Source: Agelaius tricolor (Eukaryota; Chordata; Aves; Passeriformes; Icteridae). From it: a stretch of DNA of 64,000 nucleotides. The stretch is from the NCBI GenBank assembly GCA_023055355.1, contig JALJCS010000001.1:47497381-47561380 (forward strand). Direction: 5' to 3'. A model generated the notes under the pieces. It was not told where the DNA came from, made no database searches, and was given only the letters and a program-made list of their open reading frames with translations. The position numbers were made by a program, and so were the translations under genes. Shown here one piece after another: positions 53,801 to 64,000 of the stretch (within the stretch, counting starts at the first letter, position 1; every line of letters starts with the position of its first letter).

Positions 53801-56800
53801 TTAGCTGCCTGAGAAGGAAAGTGTCCAGGTGAAGTTCATAATATTCTGCTCAAGAAAGAAAGTAAGTGGAAGAAAGGAAAGAGAAGCCCTTTATAAAACT
53901 CACAAAGTGATATGACTGACTCATTGTTTTAAAAGCCAGGTGGAGGAAAATTCAAGCCCACACTCTGACACCCATATACCATAAAATTTGTGGTATGAGC
54001 TCAGGTATGAGATAAATGTATAGGTTTTAATTGAAGGCAGCAGAGATCTAATTCTCCAGGCTTTTGCACCCATAGAGATGCCTGTTGGCATCTGAGATGC
54101 TTCAGGATATTCAAGACATCCACAGGTATGATAAATTTGATACAGGACCTACAGAACACCTGCACCCTAGTGGAGCAGCTTGAGGCCATGCATTTTTGAT
54201 GAGCATTGCCATCCGTAGTTTTTAGTCAATACATGCAATGGAATTCTCAGAATCTGGTATTTAATCAAATGTATGTAGCTGCTCCAAGATGAGCTGAAAG
54301 GCTCTCTAGAGTCATGCTTGTTTGGTTGGTTTGCTGGCTTTTTAAGAATGAAATTGTAGTGACAAAGTGAGCCAATACTCTGTTTAGTAATACTGCTACT
54401 TTACAAAAATACTGTGTAGATAGTCGATACCCAAGCCCCTCTGTGGGAACTAGGTGAGACCAGAGCTTTGCTGGTTCTTCCTACCAGCCTGCTTGGGCAA
54501 CAAAGGATTGAGTAAAATAATTGTCTGTACCACTCAGGTTTGACAGAACACCACTGTAATTTCATTCAAATCAGTGCAGGCAGTTTCTATCTATCAGATC
54601 TGTCAGTAAAATACTGCCTTTATTTCCAGGCCTTCCAGACATGCAGTGGGAAGGAGCATCATCATGAGCTCATCTTGAAGCACCCAAGACAAGAGGTTTT
54701 GCTTGCATGGTCATATTTTCCCAAGGCCATTCAAAGTAGCCTAGAGATGGCTGACCTAGAAAGACATTTATGGGCTAAGGAGAAAATAAAGCCAAAACTT
54801 ACTAAAGTACTAGCATAGGGTTTTACAGGAATGTGAAACTGCTGTTAAGAGGTTTCCATGTTTATACAATAAATTGAAGTACAGTCCAAGAAGGATGTGG
54901 AAAAAACCCCTTTATTCTGCCTTTATGAGTAATTAATTTTAGCTGGGCCAGAAAGTGACTCAGTGGAGAAAGGGAACCAGGAGAACCATGTGCTTCACTG
55001 GGTAAGAAGGGAATACGATGAACAGTTTGCAGCAGTGATATTGATTCCTGGCTTTGGCCTCCCCATCCTGCTGGTACTTCCTCTTCCCCCAGCATACTTT
55101 TAAAATCTTTAATATATATTCTTCAGTGTAAGAAAATATTAGAAATCCCTCTCCTTAATTTTTAGGCAAGTTATATTTGGGAAGTATAACTGGGAAATAT
55201 ATTATAAGTCACTAAGTCTCATTATGACCTGACCAAAATTTAGACACATTTGAAAACTCTGGATTGAAAACACTACCTGTTTGGGAAAAATTATTAAGTT
55301 TTAAAATTAAAGCATGTTCTCTTTTCTTAAGAAGGGAAAAATGCAATGAGGAGATAACTCTCCGGTATTATCTAAAAAGGGGTATACAAGAGCCGGTGGA
55401 GACCACTTCAAAAAGGTTATAAAAACAACTTTAGGAGGACTGGGAAAAGAACAAGGATAAGCCAGAAAATATAGGAAAATTATTTCTAGGCAACACAGCA
55501 TTTGAGTTTACTAGAGCAAATAATGTTTGTAAAAAGAATAGAAGCTCTCTTGGACATACACTGACTCTAAGAAAGACACTTCTGTCATAACACAGAAAGT
55601 CCTGCAGATCACAGATACATTGTGCTCATAGGTGTTGAATGGCTCCAAAATAAAGGAAAAAGTGCCACAAACAAAGGCATGGTGAAAATTGCTTGCTATG
55701 TTTTTCAGACTTGTATTGTTCTGAAATGGGTGGGGTTCCTAATTTGGTGGCACATTTACTTAGGAAGAAAGCAAAGTAACTTTTTTAACTGAACACTGCA
55801 ATCTGACAGTATGACGTAGAGTGTTAACTTTCAGTTAGTAAGGTGCTGCAGCATAAAACATCACTTGAACCTCTATTTGGAATTAAAAATCTCTTAGCTG
55901 TATGTCTTCCAGTTCAGCCCACATACAACACAAATGGAACAGCTTTAGTTTCCCAAGAGGAACTGTCTAACATAATTGTAATTCAGCATGTGTCTACTGC
56001 CAACATCTGAGGCAATGCCAGGCACAGTCACCTTAGCAGACTGGCAAAGAACAACCAGGAGTGCAGCTTCCTGATTTGGGGGGAGCCTAGCAATGGCGGG
56101 GTACAGTATAATTAAAATTAGAATCATCAACAAATTAAATTCTGATCCATAAAAACCATCCCTTTTCTGTACATGTTACATCAGAATGTCCCTGACAGTA
56201 AGTCTTCTTCCCCATGAAAATAAACTCTGTTCTCTTTTCCTTAGCAGAGTTCTGCTCCCATTTGCACAGATCAGTCTAAAGCCACATATAATGCTTGGAC
56301 AGTTTGTACCCTTGTAAGATATTCTGCATTTTATACAAATTAAGCATTGTCCATGCTACTCTGGAACAGGATGAACCTCTTTTCCTATCTTGTTTCCTTT
56401 GTAGAGAAAGCACTGAGCATGTAATTGTCATCTCTAGGTAGGACAAGTGGTTTAAGTGATGAGTTTCTGCAAAGTGTAGCAAAGACTGAAGAAAATTAAA
56501 TCTGTAATCGTCCATCCAAGCTCACTATAAAACAAACAAACAAAACCAGTGACCTAACAAGAACACACATGCAAAAAAAGTCAAATTCCGTCAATAAAAA
56601 TGTAAGAGTCTTGTTTGGCTTGATAACACAATGGCTCCCTCTGCAGGGTGACACATCTCATCTGGATATAAAATGGTCTTGTATGTAACTGATGTATATC
56701 TCAGGCTGTTTCCAATTCAAATTCTAAGGTTTGGTGAATCCCCTGTGTTCAGATACAACTGTGTGTTATGTGCAGAATAAATGTATTATATATTAGATTG

Positions 56801-57234
56801 AAAGTAAGTGCTATCTCACATGAACATCATTCTCTCAAAAATTTTTCTATGTATCAGTTCTGTTCCCTTTCAAACTGCTAAATCCATGATGACCTCACAA
56901 AACTCCTTACAATAAGGCAGAGGTCTCAAAAATGTTATGCTTCCCTCTTTACCTATCAGAGTGCACACATCTGAGACTTTCTTTTATAAAAGAAAAAAAT
57001 ATTGATGAAAGAATATAAAAACTAGTTAAAAATATACAGGGAAAAAATAAGAATAGGAAGGGACAACATTCAGAAAAACAACAACGTTAGTTACACTGAA
57101 AATTCGATTTCTAATAAAAATAAATATCTAGAAAAAGAAAGGAAGGCATAGTTATCAAACTTTATGATACTTCAAAACTTCAACATAATTTCTCTTTCTG
57201 TTCATTGTCTTTCAGAGCTTCTTCCTTTCAAGAA

Positions 57235-57617
57235 AGGGAATGAAATCTTGAAATCAGAGGACAGAGATGAACAAACACTCCAAAAAAGAGATATGGTCAA
57301 TCAAAACTGAAATTGAAAAATCCCAAAAATTTGAAATGGAGTGACTACAACCAATTGTACTAATATGAAATGTAGTACAGGGAAAAGGACCAAAACTTGC
57401 CCAAATTATTCCCTTTGAAATCCCTAAAATCAGGAAAGAAAGGGAAACAAAGAGACAGAAAAGAAACAGAAGAATTGAAATTGCAAAATAAAACAAAACA
57501 AAAGAAACCTGACACAAGGTGAAAATAAGGAAAGTCAATGGGATGACCTGAAGTGCAGGAATATGGCCTCAAGCTTGCCCAGTTGATCCTCATTGAAATC
57601 GCAAGATTTCATTCCCT
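57235..57617. mobile_element. 383-bp segment bounded by 16-bp perfect inverted repeats (MITE-like)
   Basis: AGGGAATGAAATCTTG (57235-57250) is matched exactly by its reverse complement at 57602-57617. A 16-bp exact match this close is far beyond chance. The interior is A-rich and contains a diverged direct repeat: about 50 bp starting near 57374 recurs near 57552 at roughly 70% similarity, offset 178 bp. There is no transposase frame and I could not find a clear target-site duplication. It is therefore either an old non-autonomous DNA element or a folded-back piece of the same repeat family as the array at 59536, whose units carry the related word GAAATGAAATCT. Confidence 0.45.
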
Positions 57618-59535
57618 CTCCTGCTTCATGCAAAGTCTGGTGCTAATAACATGCCTTCTCATTTGTACCAAATATTAATTTTAATTTTGAGAGCAAGAAA
57701 GAGCGTTATGTTTGAGCTGGATAAATGGAATGCAGAGCCAGGTCAGAGCAGCAGGCAAGGTGGCCTTGGGCATCATGCAAGTGGAACTCAGAGGCTACAG
57801 CGCTTGCCTGTGGCAGAGGAAAACAGAGATCAGCTGTGCACTTCTCCCTCCTGCTTTTCTTCCCACTTTTGCTGTCACAGAAGGAGGGACAGGGGCATGC
57901 ACAAGTGCCAGGCTAACCCCAAGGGGGCATCTACTGTCAATCCTAAGTAGCAGCAGGAACAGGCATTCCCATCCTCTGGGACAGTTCCAGCCTCACCCTC
58001 ATCCTTTTTTCCTTCATGAGAAACAACAACATTCCTTAACTGTGGTGACATAGACTGACAAAATACCTGACTGCAGATATTTTCAAACTGAGATGTTTGC
58101 ATGTACATCAAATAAAATCTTCCACCATCATATCCAGATTTTATTCATCTCTTACCTCTGGATATTAGACATGCAAATTCTATTCTTGAGCTGAAGGTTG
58201 TTTATATAAGCCAAGGACAAATGTATTCCTAAAAGCTGCTCTTTCTGGGTGGTTTAGCACAGTACAGTGGTTGCATATCCATTTCACTTAGCTGATGCAG
58301 TATTCTAGCAGGAAACAGCAGCAGGAGACCAATATTATGCAGGGTACAAGCAAAAGGGGTATGCTTGTGAATACTGATCTCCTGACTGATGTAATCACTG
58401 TGATAAAAAAAAAAAAAAGTCATAATAGTATAAGGCCCAACTCTTCTGCATGAAGTCAGATACATTCAGCACAAATCTAGTTTCGTCTTGGAGCTGAAAA
58501 AGGAGGAAGGTCACATGGTTGTGGAGCAGATTTGTTGCCATCCAACAGTTTCTTGCCTCCATGGGATCCAGCACAGCAGCAGAAGCCCCAGGTAAGTCAG
58601 TGGGCACCACTTCAGGATTCATGACAGCCTCAAAGCACAGGGCGAGAGGGGATCCCTTCCCCAGCGTGAAGGAGATGCTGAAATTTCTCCCAGCAGTCCT
58701 GACACACCAGGTGCTGGGAGGCAACAAGTAAACTGAGGCTTCTTCATTTGCAGATTAAAAATGGTATTTTAGCTAAATCATTGTATGTATTTTTCTATTA
58801 ATGCACAAAATCAACAAAACATCTGTAAGAGAAATTATTTGGTTCCGAGGTTATTGTGGTACTCACCACACCTGTAATTTCCCTTTGCATGACAGGATCA
58901 TGAATGCTCTTACCAACTAGTTTATTTAAAATCTTCATTAATTATATATCCTGCTTATCCCTTCTTATCCTTTTGTCCTTGCCACTTTCTCCTTCTTCTA
59001 TATCTAAGTCTCCAGTTCTGTTACTCAATGAACAACCAATTGTTCAAATGCTAATTTTAATCATCCTTTGCCTGTAATGGGAGAGAAAGGTCCAGCATCA
59101 GTCTTTCTATCCACACTGTAATAAATTTTCCTGTTGTGACAACAGCAGAATAGACCAAAGATGGATTTTTAATTTTTTAAAAAGATGATGAAACTGTGAA
59201 TAACCTGATGCTACTCAAAGACTGACAGTTACAACACTTAAATTCTGTAGCAGGGTGTGATTTTTGAAGCAGTGCTGCAGTAAGTACAAGAAATAGTTAT
59301 ATTTAAAAGATGAGCAAATAGGACTGCAGCACACTAACTTCACAGAGCCACACTTACAAAGCCAGTGACAAGCTACAAGAAAAAGTTACTGCCAACAGTT
59401 CAAGAAACGTAGTTTTGGGTTGTTAATTCAGCCTACAGCTCCAGGGACACTGACACTCAAAAAGGCATTGCAAGGGCATCACGGTAGGGTGCCCACATTG
59501 CCAGCTCCACACTTTCTAATCTCTTAATAAAAATT
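57618..59535. other. Non-coding sequence with one unexplained two-strand open region
   Basis: This lies between the 57.2-kb inverted-repeat segment and the repeat array. The only part that stands out is 58395-58731, open on both strands and described separately. The rest has short frames and a 14-A run near 58405. No gene was recognised. Confidence 0.5.
58395..58727 (-). other. Unidentified 110-codon open frame, overlapping a 70-codon frame on the + strand
   Basis: The minus frame encodes a protein-like sequence without low complexity, apart from a Phe-rich end caused by the A-run at 58405. I do not recognise a family. A strong acceptor-like pyrimidine tract plus CAG lies inside it on the minus strand (near 58494-58510), while an ideal donor CAG/GTAAGT lies on the + strand at about 58588-58596. 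The signals on the two strands conflict, so neither model is secure. It may be an exon of an unknown gene, a remnant of a mobile element, or chance openness in a locally GC-richer patch. Confidence 0.2.
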
Positions 59536-60415
59536 CTTCATTTCATGAAAGGAAATGAAATCTCACAATTTCAAGGAGTGTCATTTCACAAAGTTTCGGT
59601 CATTCCATTCCATTCCGTTCTGTTGTTTTCACTTCATTTCAGAATTTCTTTTTTTTCACACTAACCTTTTAGCAATCTTGGGGCTGTAGCTGAGATGCCC
59701 ATCCCCATTTATGGCCCTAATCTGCAAGGTGTGAGAGCAGAAATGTTGTGCCCCCACTATAATTATCTTGTTACGCATTTTCCAGCCCCAGTGTCCCTGG
59801 AACTCTAGGTCCTTTTTCTCTCTTGACCCCATCTCTAGGTGTAATGGCATCTTGTCACTGGGGCTGAGGTTCTGATCAACATGGGAGGTCCAGATTAGAA
59901 AATGTAGGAGCAGCAAAGTTGGTGCCCTGTCAGGATTGCCTTGGCATGCCTTTTCCAGCCCCAGTTTTCCTGGAGCTGTACGCTCTGCAGCTCTCTGAAC
60001 CCTAACCCAAACCCTAATGGCAACTTGTCACTGCTGCTGTGATCCCCATCTCTGTGGCTGGCCCAGATTCCAAAAGTGTAGAGTGATCAATCTCAGTACC
60101 CTGCTGTGATGAAATTTCTTCATTTCACAAAAGGAAATGAAATCTCATCATTTCAGTGAGTATTACTTCATGAAGTTTTGGTTAATTTCACTGTACTTCA
60201 TTCCATTCCATTTCAAAAATTTAACTTCTCCTAAGAATTTTCATTTTATTTCAATTTAATTTCACTTCCTATTATTTCCTTTCTTTGTCTTCTCCCTTAA
60301 CTTCATTCGTGTATTTCTTGTTTCACTTCTTTTCATGAAAGGAAGTGAAATCTCACTGTTTCAAAGAAAGTCATTTCATGAAGTTTCAGCTCATTCCACT
60401 GCACTTCAAACAGAG
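59536..60415. repeat. Composite repeat array with three TTCATTTC hairpin units
   Basis: Three diverged copies of one unit start at 59536, 60118 and 60326. Each carries a CTTCATTTC-like start, a short loop, GGAAATGAAATCTC or a variant, then TCATTTCA and AAGTTTC words and CATTCCATTCC- or CATTCCACTGC-like sequence. Each copy contains a hairpin: TTCATTTC/GAAATGAA in copies 1 (59537-59559) and 2 (60119-60141), and TTTCACTTC/GAAGTGAAA in copy 3 (60321-60350). The space between copies 1 and 2 is filled by the 173-bp tandem repeat. No protein is encoded. It is probably an old satellite-like or transposon-derived array, just beyond or inside the OPN3 3' region. Confidence 0.75.
59680..60110. repeat. 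Diverged tandem repeat, period about 173 bp, about 2.5 copies
   Basis: The word TTTTCCAGCCCCA occurs at 59778 and again at 59951, and CTTGTCACTG/CTTGTCACTGC at 59851 and 60024. Both pairs are offset by exactly 173 bp, with clear similarity throughout the interval. A further partial unit precedes the first copy (GGGGCTGTAGCTGAG at 59680 versus GGGGCTGAGG at 59860). GC is higher than in the surrounding DNA. The unit length is typical of satellite monomers, but so few copies suggest a local duplication or a decayed element. Confidence 0.75.
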
Positions 60416-61068
60416 TACCTAAGATAAGAAATTTACCAAAACTTCTAGTGTTCCATTTTCATATACTGTTACATGATTGTCACTGTGGTAAATATGTTGT
60501 ACATCAACTAATAAAGAATCACACACTATTATTGTTAATTACTCAAATTTTACTTTCATAAATATGAACAGTGGGTAATTTTTCTTTACAAACTCTCAAC
60601 TTGATCTTTAGAAAGGCCAACTGAAACACTGAAATACTATAGTTTTCTCAGGTCATAGTACTTCCCTTCAAGCTGTATCCAACAAGCTACAATACCAGAT
60701 CATGTCCTAGTTGGTGGGGAAAAAAATATTCCACTGAGAACAAAATTATATAAATAAGATCCATTTAATTATTCACTGAAGGCTCAATATTCAGAAAACA
60801 TTAAAATACCAAAAGTTCTGAATGGCAATCATAAAATATGCTTTAAGAAAATTCAAAGTAATGACATACATCAACAATTTTAGCAGAGATTTCCGTACTG
60901 TGACCAAAAGTGAACTACTTGGAGATCTTCAGATGATGAATCCCTTCAGTATTTCACAGCTTAAGAATGTGGTTTCCTTTGGCAGCCCCCAGACACTGCC
61001 CCTGAAACCAGTCTCCAGCCTCAACAGTCTAGTGGCTGAAATCCATCTCATTCCCATGTCTCTTCAGC
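60416..61068 (-). other. OPN3: Probable OPN3 3' UTR and downstream sequence
   Basis: This lies directly after the OPN3 stop codon on the minus strand and has no coding content on that strand. Candidate minus-strand poly(A) signals are ATTAAA at 60764-60769, which would give about 300 nt of UTR, and AATAAA at 60245-60250, about 820 nt and running through part of the repeat array. The sequence alone does not decide which is used. Confidence 0.5.
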
Positions 61069-61338
61069 TCATCCCTGCAATGGCTTTACTTGGATGACAT
61101 TTACTTTTGTCTCATTGTGTTTACTGCTGTCATCTATTTGCTCGGTGTCATCACTGGTGATTATAAAAATGACAGAGGAAGAGCTGAAAGTCACTTTCTT
61201 CTTTGGCCTGTCCCCTGCCTTCTGAGACATAACTATGGGTCGTATTGGTTTGTCACTCCCTGTTGCTGGTGTCTCTTTCATTGTCCTCTGGAATCTCAGC
61301 AGGCGGAAGCACAGGAGTTGCAAAAGGCAGCGTCGAAA
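61069..61338 (-). CDS. OPN3: Opsin-3, last coding exon (cytoplasmic tail)
   Basis: This exon encodes the final 89 residues of opsin-3 (encephalopsin/panopsin), a light-sensitive or constitutive G-protein-coupled receptor of brain, skin and other tissues. It begins right after an acceptor on the minus strand (pyrimidine-rich, ending TTGTAG at 61339-61344) and stays in phase 0 with the upstream exon. It opens with [11 protein letters not shown], the helix-8 region with cysteines that could be palmitoylated. It then carries the OPN3-specific block [19 protein letters not shown] (exon residues 33-51) and the end block VIFIITSD, then VIQVKPLQG and a TGA stop. These blocks match the human OPN3 tail closely. 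Relative to human, the tail appears to end two residues later (QG after PL). Confidence 0.97.
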   Translation of the reverse strand, partial: FRRCLLQLLCFRLLRFQRTMKETPATGSDKPIRPIVMSQKAGDRPKKKVTFSSSSVIFIITSDDTEQIDDSSKHNETKVNVIQVKPLQG

Positions 61339-63900
61339 CTACAAGAGAGAATAAACAGAATTGTGTTCACCTTCCTAAGCATTCACTATCTACAAGGAAG
61401 TGAAGGGCACAGCACAGTAAAAGACTCAAAATAAGAGACTTCTGCATATCCTCTGAGTTAGTTTCAGTAACAAAACATGCTGCCTTTGTAGTGGGTACTT
61501 TTTTTCTCTATATCTGAATAGGATCACTGAGCCAACAGAGGGCACTGAAATGCAGCTGAATATTTTACCAGCTACAAGCAAAAGACAAGAGGACTAGGCT
61601 CCAAAGTGTGCTATAGGTTTTGTTTCCATATTCAAAAATCACACAGTAAATCCAGCAGGGAAAGAATATTCTCACAAACACTTCACAGGAGGATACAGAG
61701 GGAAGGAACAAGGGGAGGAAGGGGATACAAAGGGACTTTTTCTTGCTTTTAAGTAACTCCAGGGTCTGGAATTTTAACAAAAGTATTTAATGTCACAGAT
61801 GTAAAATGAAATTTCAATGGTTAGTGACAGAAGTCAAATGTTCCCGTTGAATATGGCTGGAACAGAAGTTTTTCAGATAACCAGCAGCTACCTGTGACAC
61901 AGGAAGTCTGTTCTACTGTGTGACTAAATAATGTGAGATATTCAGTGAAAGCTCACACCAGCACACAGAATGGAAATTTGAGTAGTAGCACTGTATTAAT
62001 TCTCTAATTATGGTCTCCCCTTCAACAAAACAAAGATCCAGGTTTGAGAGTTAAAGATGCATTCATTCAGTAGCTCCATGTCTACACACATTTAAAGCAT
62101 GATCCTTTGGGGAAGAACCCTGGTTCTATAAGCAACCAGAGGGCAACTTCCCCTTTGTTTAATAACCTGTAACAAGAATTGCCTGGAATGTATGAAGAAG
62201 ACTTCAATCAACAAACAAAATACCAAAAAAACCCAAAAAGAAAAACAATAAAAATCCCAAACACAACAAACATCCGGGAGCAGGTGGGAAATAATGCACA
62301 TTTTCTCTGAAAAGGAGGTAGGACATCTCTTTTAACAGCCTTCCATTTAGCTGTGTTAAGGATTACTCAGTATTATCCTGCACGGCCAGTGCCTCTGTTT
62401 TCCCAGATATCATGCAAGAAGCAATCTGACATGCCAAGTTAGAACAAGGTTTTGCTGTGGAAAATTAATCCTACTCTGACACAGAGAAGGCAATAGGTCT
62501 GTCCTGTTGGGAAAGGATCGTAGCTAATTACAAGCTCTCACAGAAGGATCATCTCAGAGAAAGAATGGTCATGTGGAAGCCTTGACAACTTCAGAGGTAA
62601 TGGTCTACCTCAGAGTAGCAGAGAAGTTAGAAAGTACAAGCATGTTAGAACAAGTTCAGATAAAGGAAGGTTATTATAGAGAACTTGTTTCACGATTCCT
62701 TTGGAGGGTAAAATAATCAAAAAACATTAAGGAAAAATACTATCATTTTGGTCCTAATCTGGAATTAGAGGCAAGAGAAAAAAACTTCACAATGCATCTC
62801 CAATAAACACGTTCAGATGATTGACACATATCCTGCCTGTGTCTTTACTGGCATTATACCTGGTAGAAGTTCTATTTGCTGCTGGGTATCAGAACCCACA
62901 AAATGTTTTTCAGAAGAGATACTCAACCTGCTAACTAGGTACAGAGTCAGTGCCAGTGTATTTAAAAAGTCACTCTGTTGAAAAAGCCTTTCAACGTGAC
63001 TGTTGTTAGCTTCCCATATCCAGGATAACTCTGATATTGTGCAGCCGTGTAACTGTGGATCAGCCTGCTGTGAAATGAGCTGTGGGGGAAGAACAAGATT
63101 GGAGGCCACATTGGAGGCCTCCTGCTTTTACTCAGGAAAGCATTTAAGCTGCCCCTTGCCCTGGGTCCTGACCTGAGCTGCTCTCAGCCTTTGCTTGGCT
63201 GCCCTCGCAGCTGATCAGACCCACTGGCTTGGCCTCCTTGTCCCTACAGGCTGCTGGCTGGCCCAGGCTGCTGCCCAGCAACTGCAAGCCAGTGTAGGAA
63301 ATCACAGAAAATTTCACCTCTATAATGGGTTTAAAGGGAAGGAAAACTCAGCAAAACCCCTCCAGCAATCACTCATGGTTTTTTACCCTTTGTAAGTGAT
63401 TCTACTGAACTCCAGACACCTTTATGCAATCTTGATTTCAGAAGTTTACAATGTGCATGGTACACTTCCAGTATCAGTCCTTGTGCTGCTATAACACAGG
63501 TCAGAGACAAGTTTTTTTATTCCTAAAAAATAAACACTGATTATTATAAACTTCCTCTGATGGAATTCTACTGTGGTAAGGGAGTGATTCAGATGAGGTC
63601 TTCTACTAGCAATCCATTTCACAGGTAAATTCTCAAAACTAGACATTCTGACACTCTTTCCTGTCCCTTTTGTGATTTAGATGTTTGAATTAGCAAAGCA
63701 AATTAAATTTATGATCTGGTGGTATTTAAGCACCATCAGGGATTTTAGTTCTTCTAGATTGTTACCATTTATTCTAGCTGTTGAAATTTTTAAAAATTGT
63801 TTCAGATTAAAGTAAATCAGACCTACACTTCACAAGTGTAATTCTAACTAGTATCACTAGCTACTAGTAATTCGAACAAGAAAACCTTTAATGTACCTAC
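61339..63900 (-). other. OPN3: OPN3 last intron
   Basis: This 2562-bp intron has GT (GTAGGT donor, read on the minus strand just below 63901) and AG (acceptor ending at 61339) borders and joins two exons that are in phase 0. It contains short open frames on both strands, the longest being 98 codons on the minus strand at 62813-63109. None resembles a known protein. An A-rich stretch lies near 62210-62270. Confidence 0.9.
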
Positions 63901-64000
63901 CTTTCTACTCATGAAGATATAAATAACTGGATTATAAGCAGTGCTTGACTTGGCAAAGAAAGATGGGATGATAGCTACTGTTGGAGTTACAAGGTTACTG
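63901..64000 (-). CDS. OPN3: Opsin-3, penultimate exon (TM7), cut by the window end
   Basis: The last 33 codons of this exon lie in the window. They encode transmembrane helix 7: [17 protein letters not shown], then [14 protein letters not shown]. The Lys in FAKSS (codon 63949-63951) is the Schiff-base lysine that binds retinal in all opsins, and NPVIY is the class A receptor NPxxY motif. The exon ends after AAG with donor GTAGGT. The VTPT and FMSRK flanks identify OPN3 rather than a visual opsin. The rest of the gene continues beyond position 64000. Confidence 0.97.

Larger units (their letters stand above)
26808..57234. other. Non-coding sequence between PIGM and OPN3
   Basis: About 30 kb of AT-rich DNA contains many short open frames, none recognisable as protein. 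I looked on the + strand for parts of KMO, which neighbours the OPN3 3' end in mammals. I saw none of its hallmark peptides (the N-terminal GGGLVG flavin-binding turn, GDAAHA, GQGMNAG). The region holds small simple repeats and the hairpins listed separately. Open frames are slightly denser around 35050-35390 and 39070-39350, where local GC is higher, but they overlap on both strands and look like chance. Short exons or non-coding RNA genes cannot be excluded. Confidence 0.55.

Noticed and set aside
57550..57600. Possible CR1 LINE fragment (GGCCTCAAGCTTGCCCAG resembles a CR1 3' region word)
   Set aside because: The similarity is confined to a short word, no typical 8-bp CR1 tail repeat was seen, and the related copy at 57374 does not support it.
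60000..60017. Interstitial telomere-like repeat CCCTAA-CCCAAA-CCCTAA
   Set aside because: Only three imperfect hexamers, located inside a unit of the 173-bp repeat, so more likely chance or unit sequence than a telomere relic.
60822..61434. Two + strand open frames opposite the OPN3 last exon
   Set aside because: They are antisense shadows of the conserved OPN3 tail exon and its flank.
62813..63109. 98-codon minus-strand frame inside the OPN3 intron
   Set aside because: Not similar to any opsin exon, and the flanking OPN3 exons already join in phase without it.
1..64000. CRISPR arrays, tRNA or rRNA genes, operons and prophage-like blocks
   Set aside because: No regularly spaced identical repeats, no recognised RNA gene and no bacterial gene organisation; the window is vertebrate nuclear DNA.

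Overview
The window looks like ordinary vertebrate nuclear DNA, most likely from a bird. It is AT-rich, has spliceosomal exons, one sharp CpG island and only simple repeats. I saw no SINE, long LINE, tRNA, rRNA, CRISPR or bacterial-type gene organisation. The bird assignment is an inference from low repeat content and the very GC-rich start of the PIGM gene; no marker in the window proves it.

Two protein-coding genes can be supported. PIGM is an intact single-exon gene on the + strand (25035-26282, 415 aa). It encodes GPI mannosyltransferase I, the ER enzyme that adds the first mannose to the GPI anchor. Its 5' half lies in a CpG island (about 24600-25690). A poly(A) signal follows about 520 bp after the stop. 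OPN3 (encephalopsin/panopsin, a non-visual opsin) enters from the right edge on the - strand. Its penultimate exon (63901-64000, cut by the window end) carries the retinal-binding lysine and the NPxxY motif. Its last exon (61069-61338) encodes the conserved cytoplasmic tail. The two genes converge tail to tail, about 35 kb apart, and have no known functional link.

Layout: 1-24.5 kb is non-coding with a GATA microsatellite, a TTTG-rich tract and a 10-bp hairpin. 24.5-26.8 kb is the PIGM locus. 26.8-57.2 kb is non-coding with scattered simple repeats, two purine tracts and three strong hairpins. 57.2-60.4 kb holds a cluster of related old repeats: a 383-bp element bounded by 16-bp inverted repeats, a tandem repeat of about 173 bp, and three copies of a TTCATTTC hairpin unit. 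60.4-64 kb is the 3' end of OPN3.

No clear new biological system was found. The most distinctive observations are the 57.2-60.4 kb repeat cluster, an abrupt GC switch inside PIGM, and the PIGM/OPN3 neighbourhood with no recognisable KMO between them.
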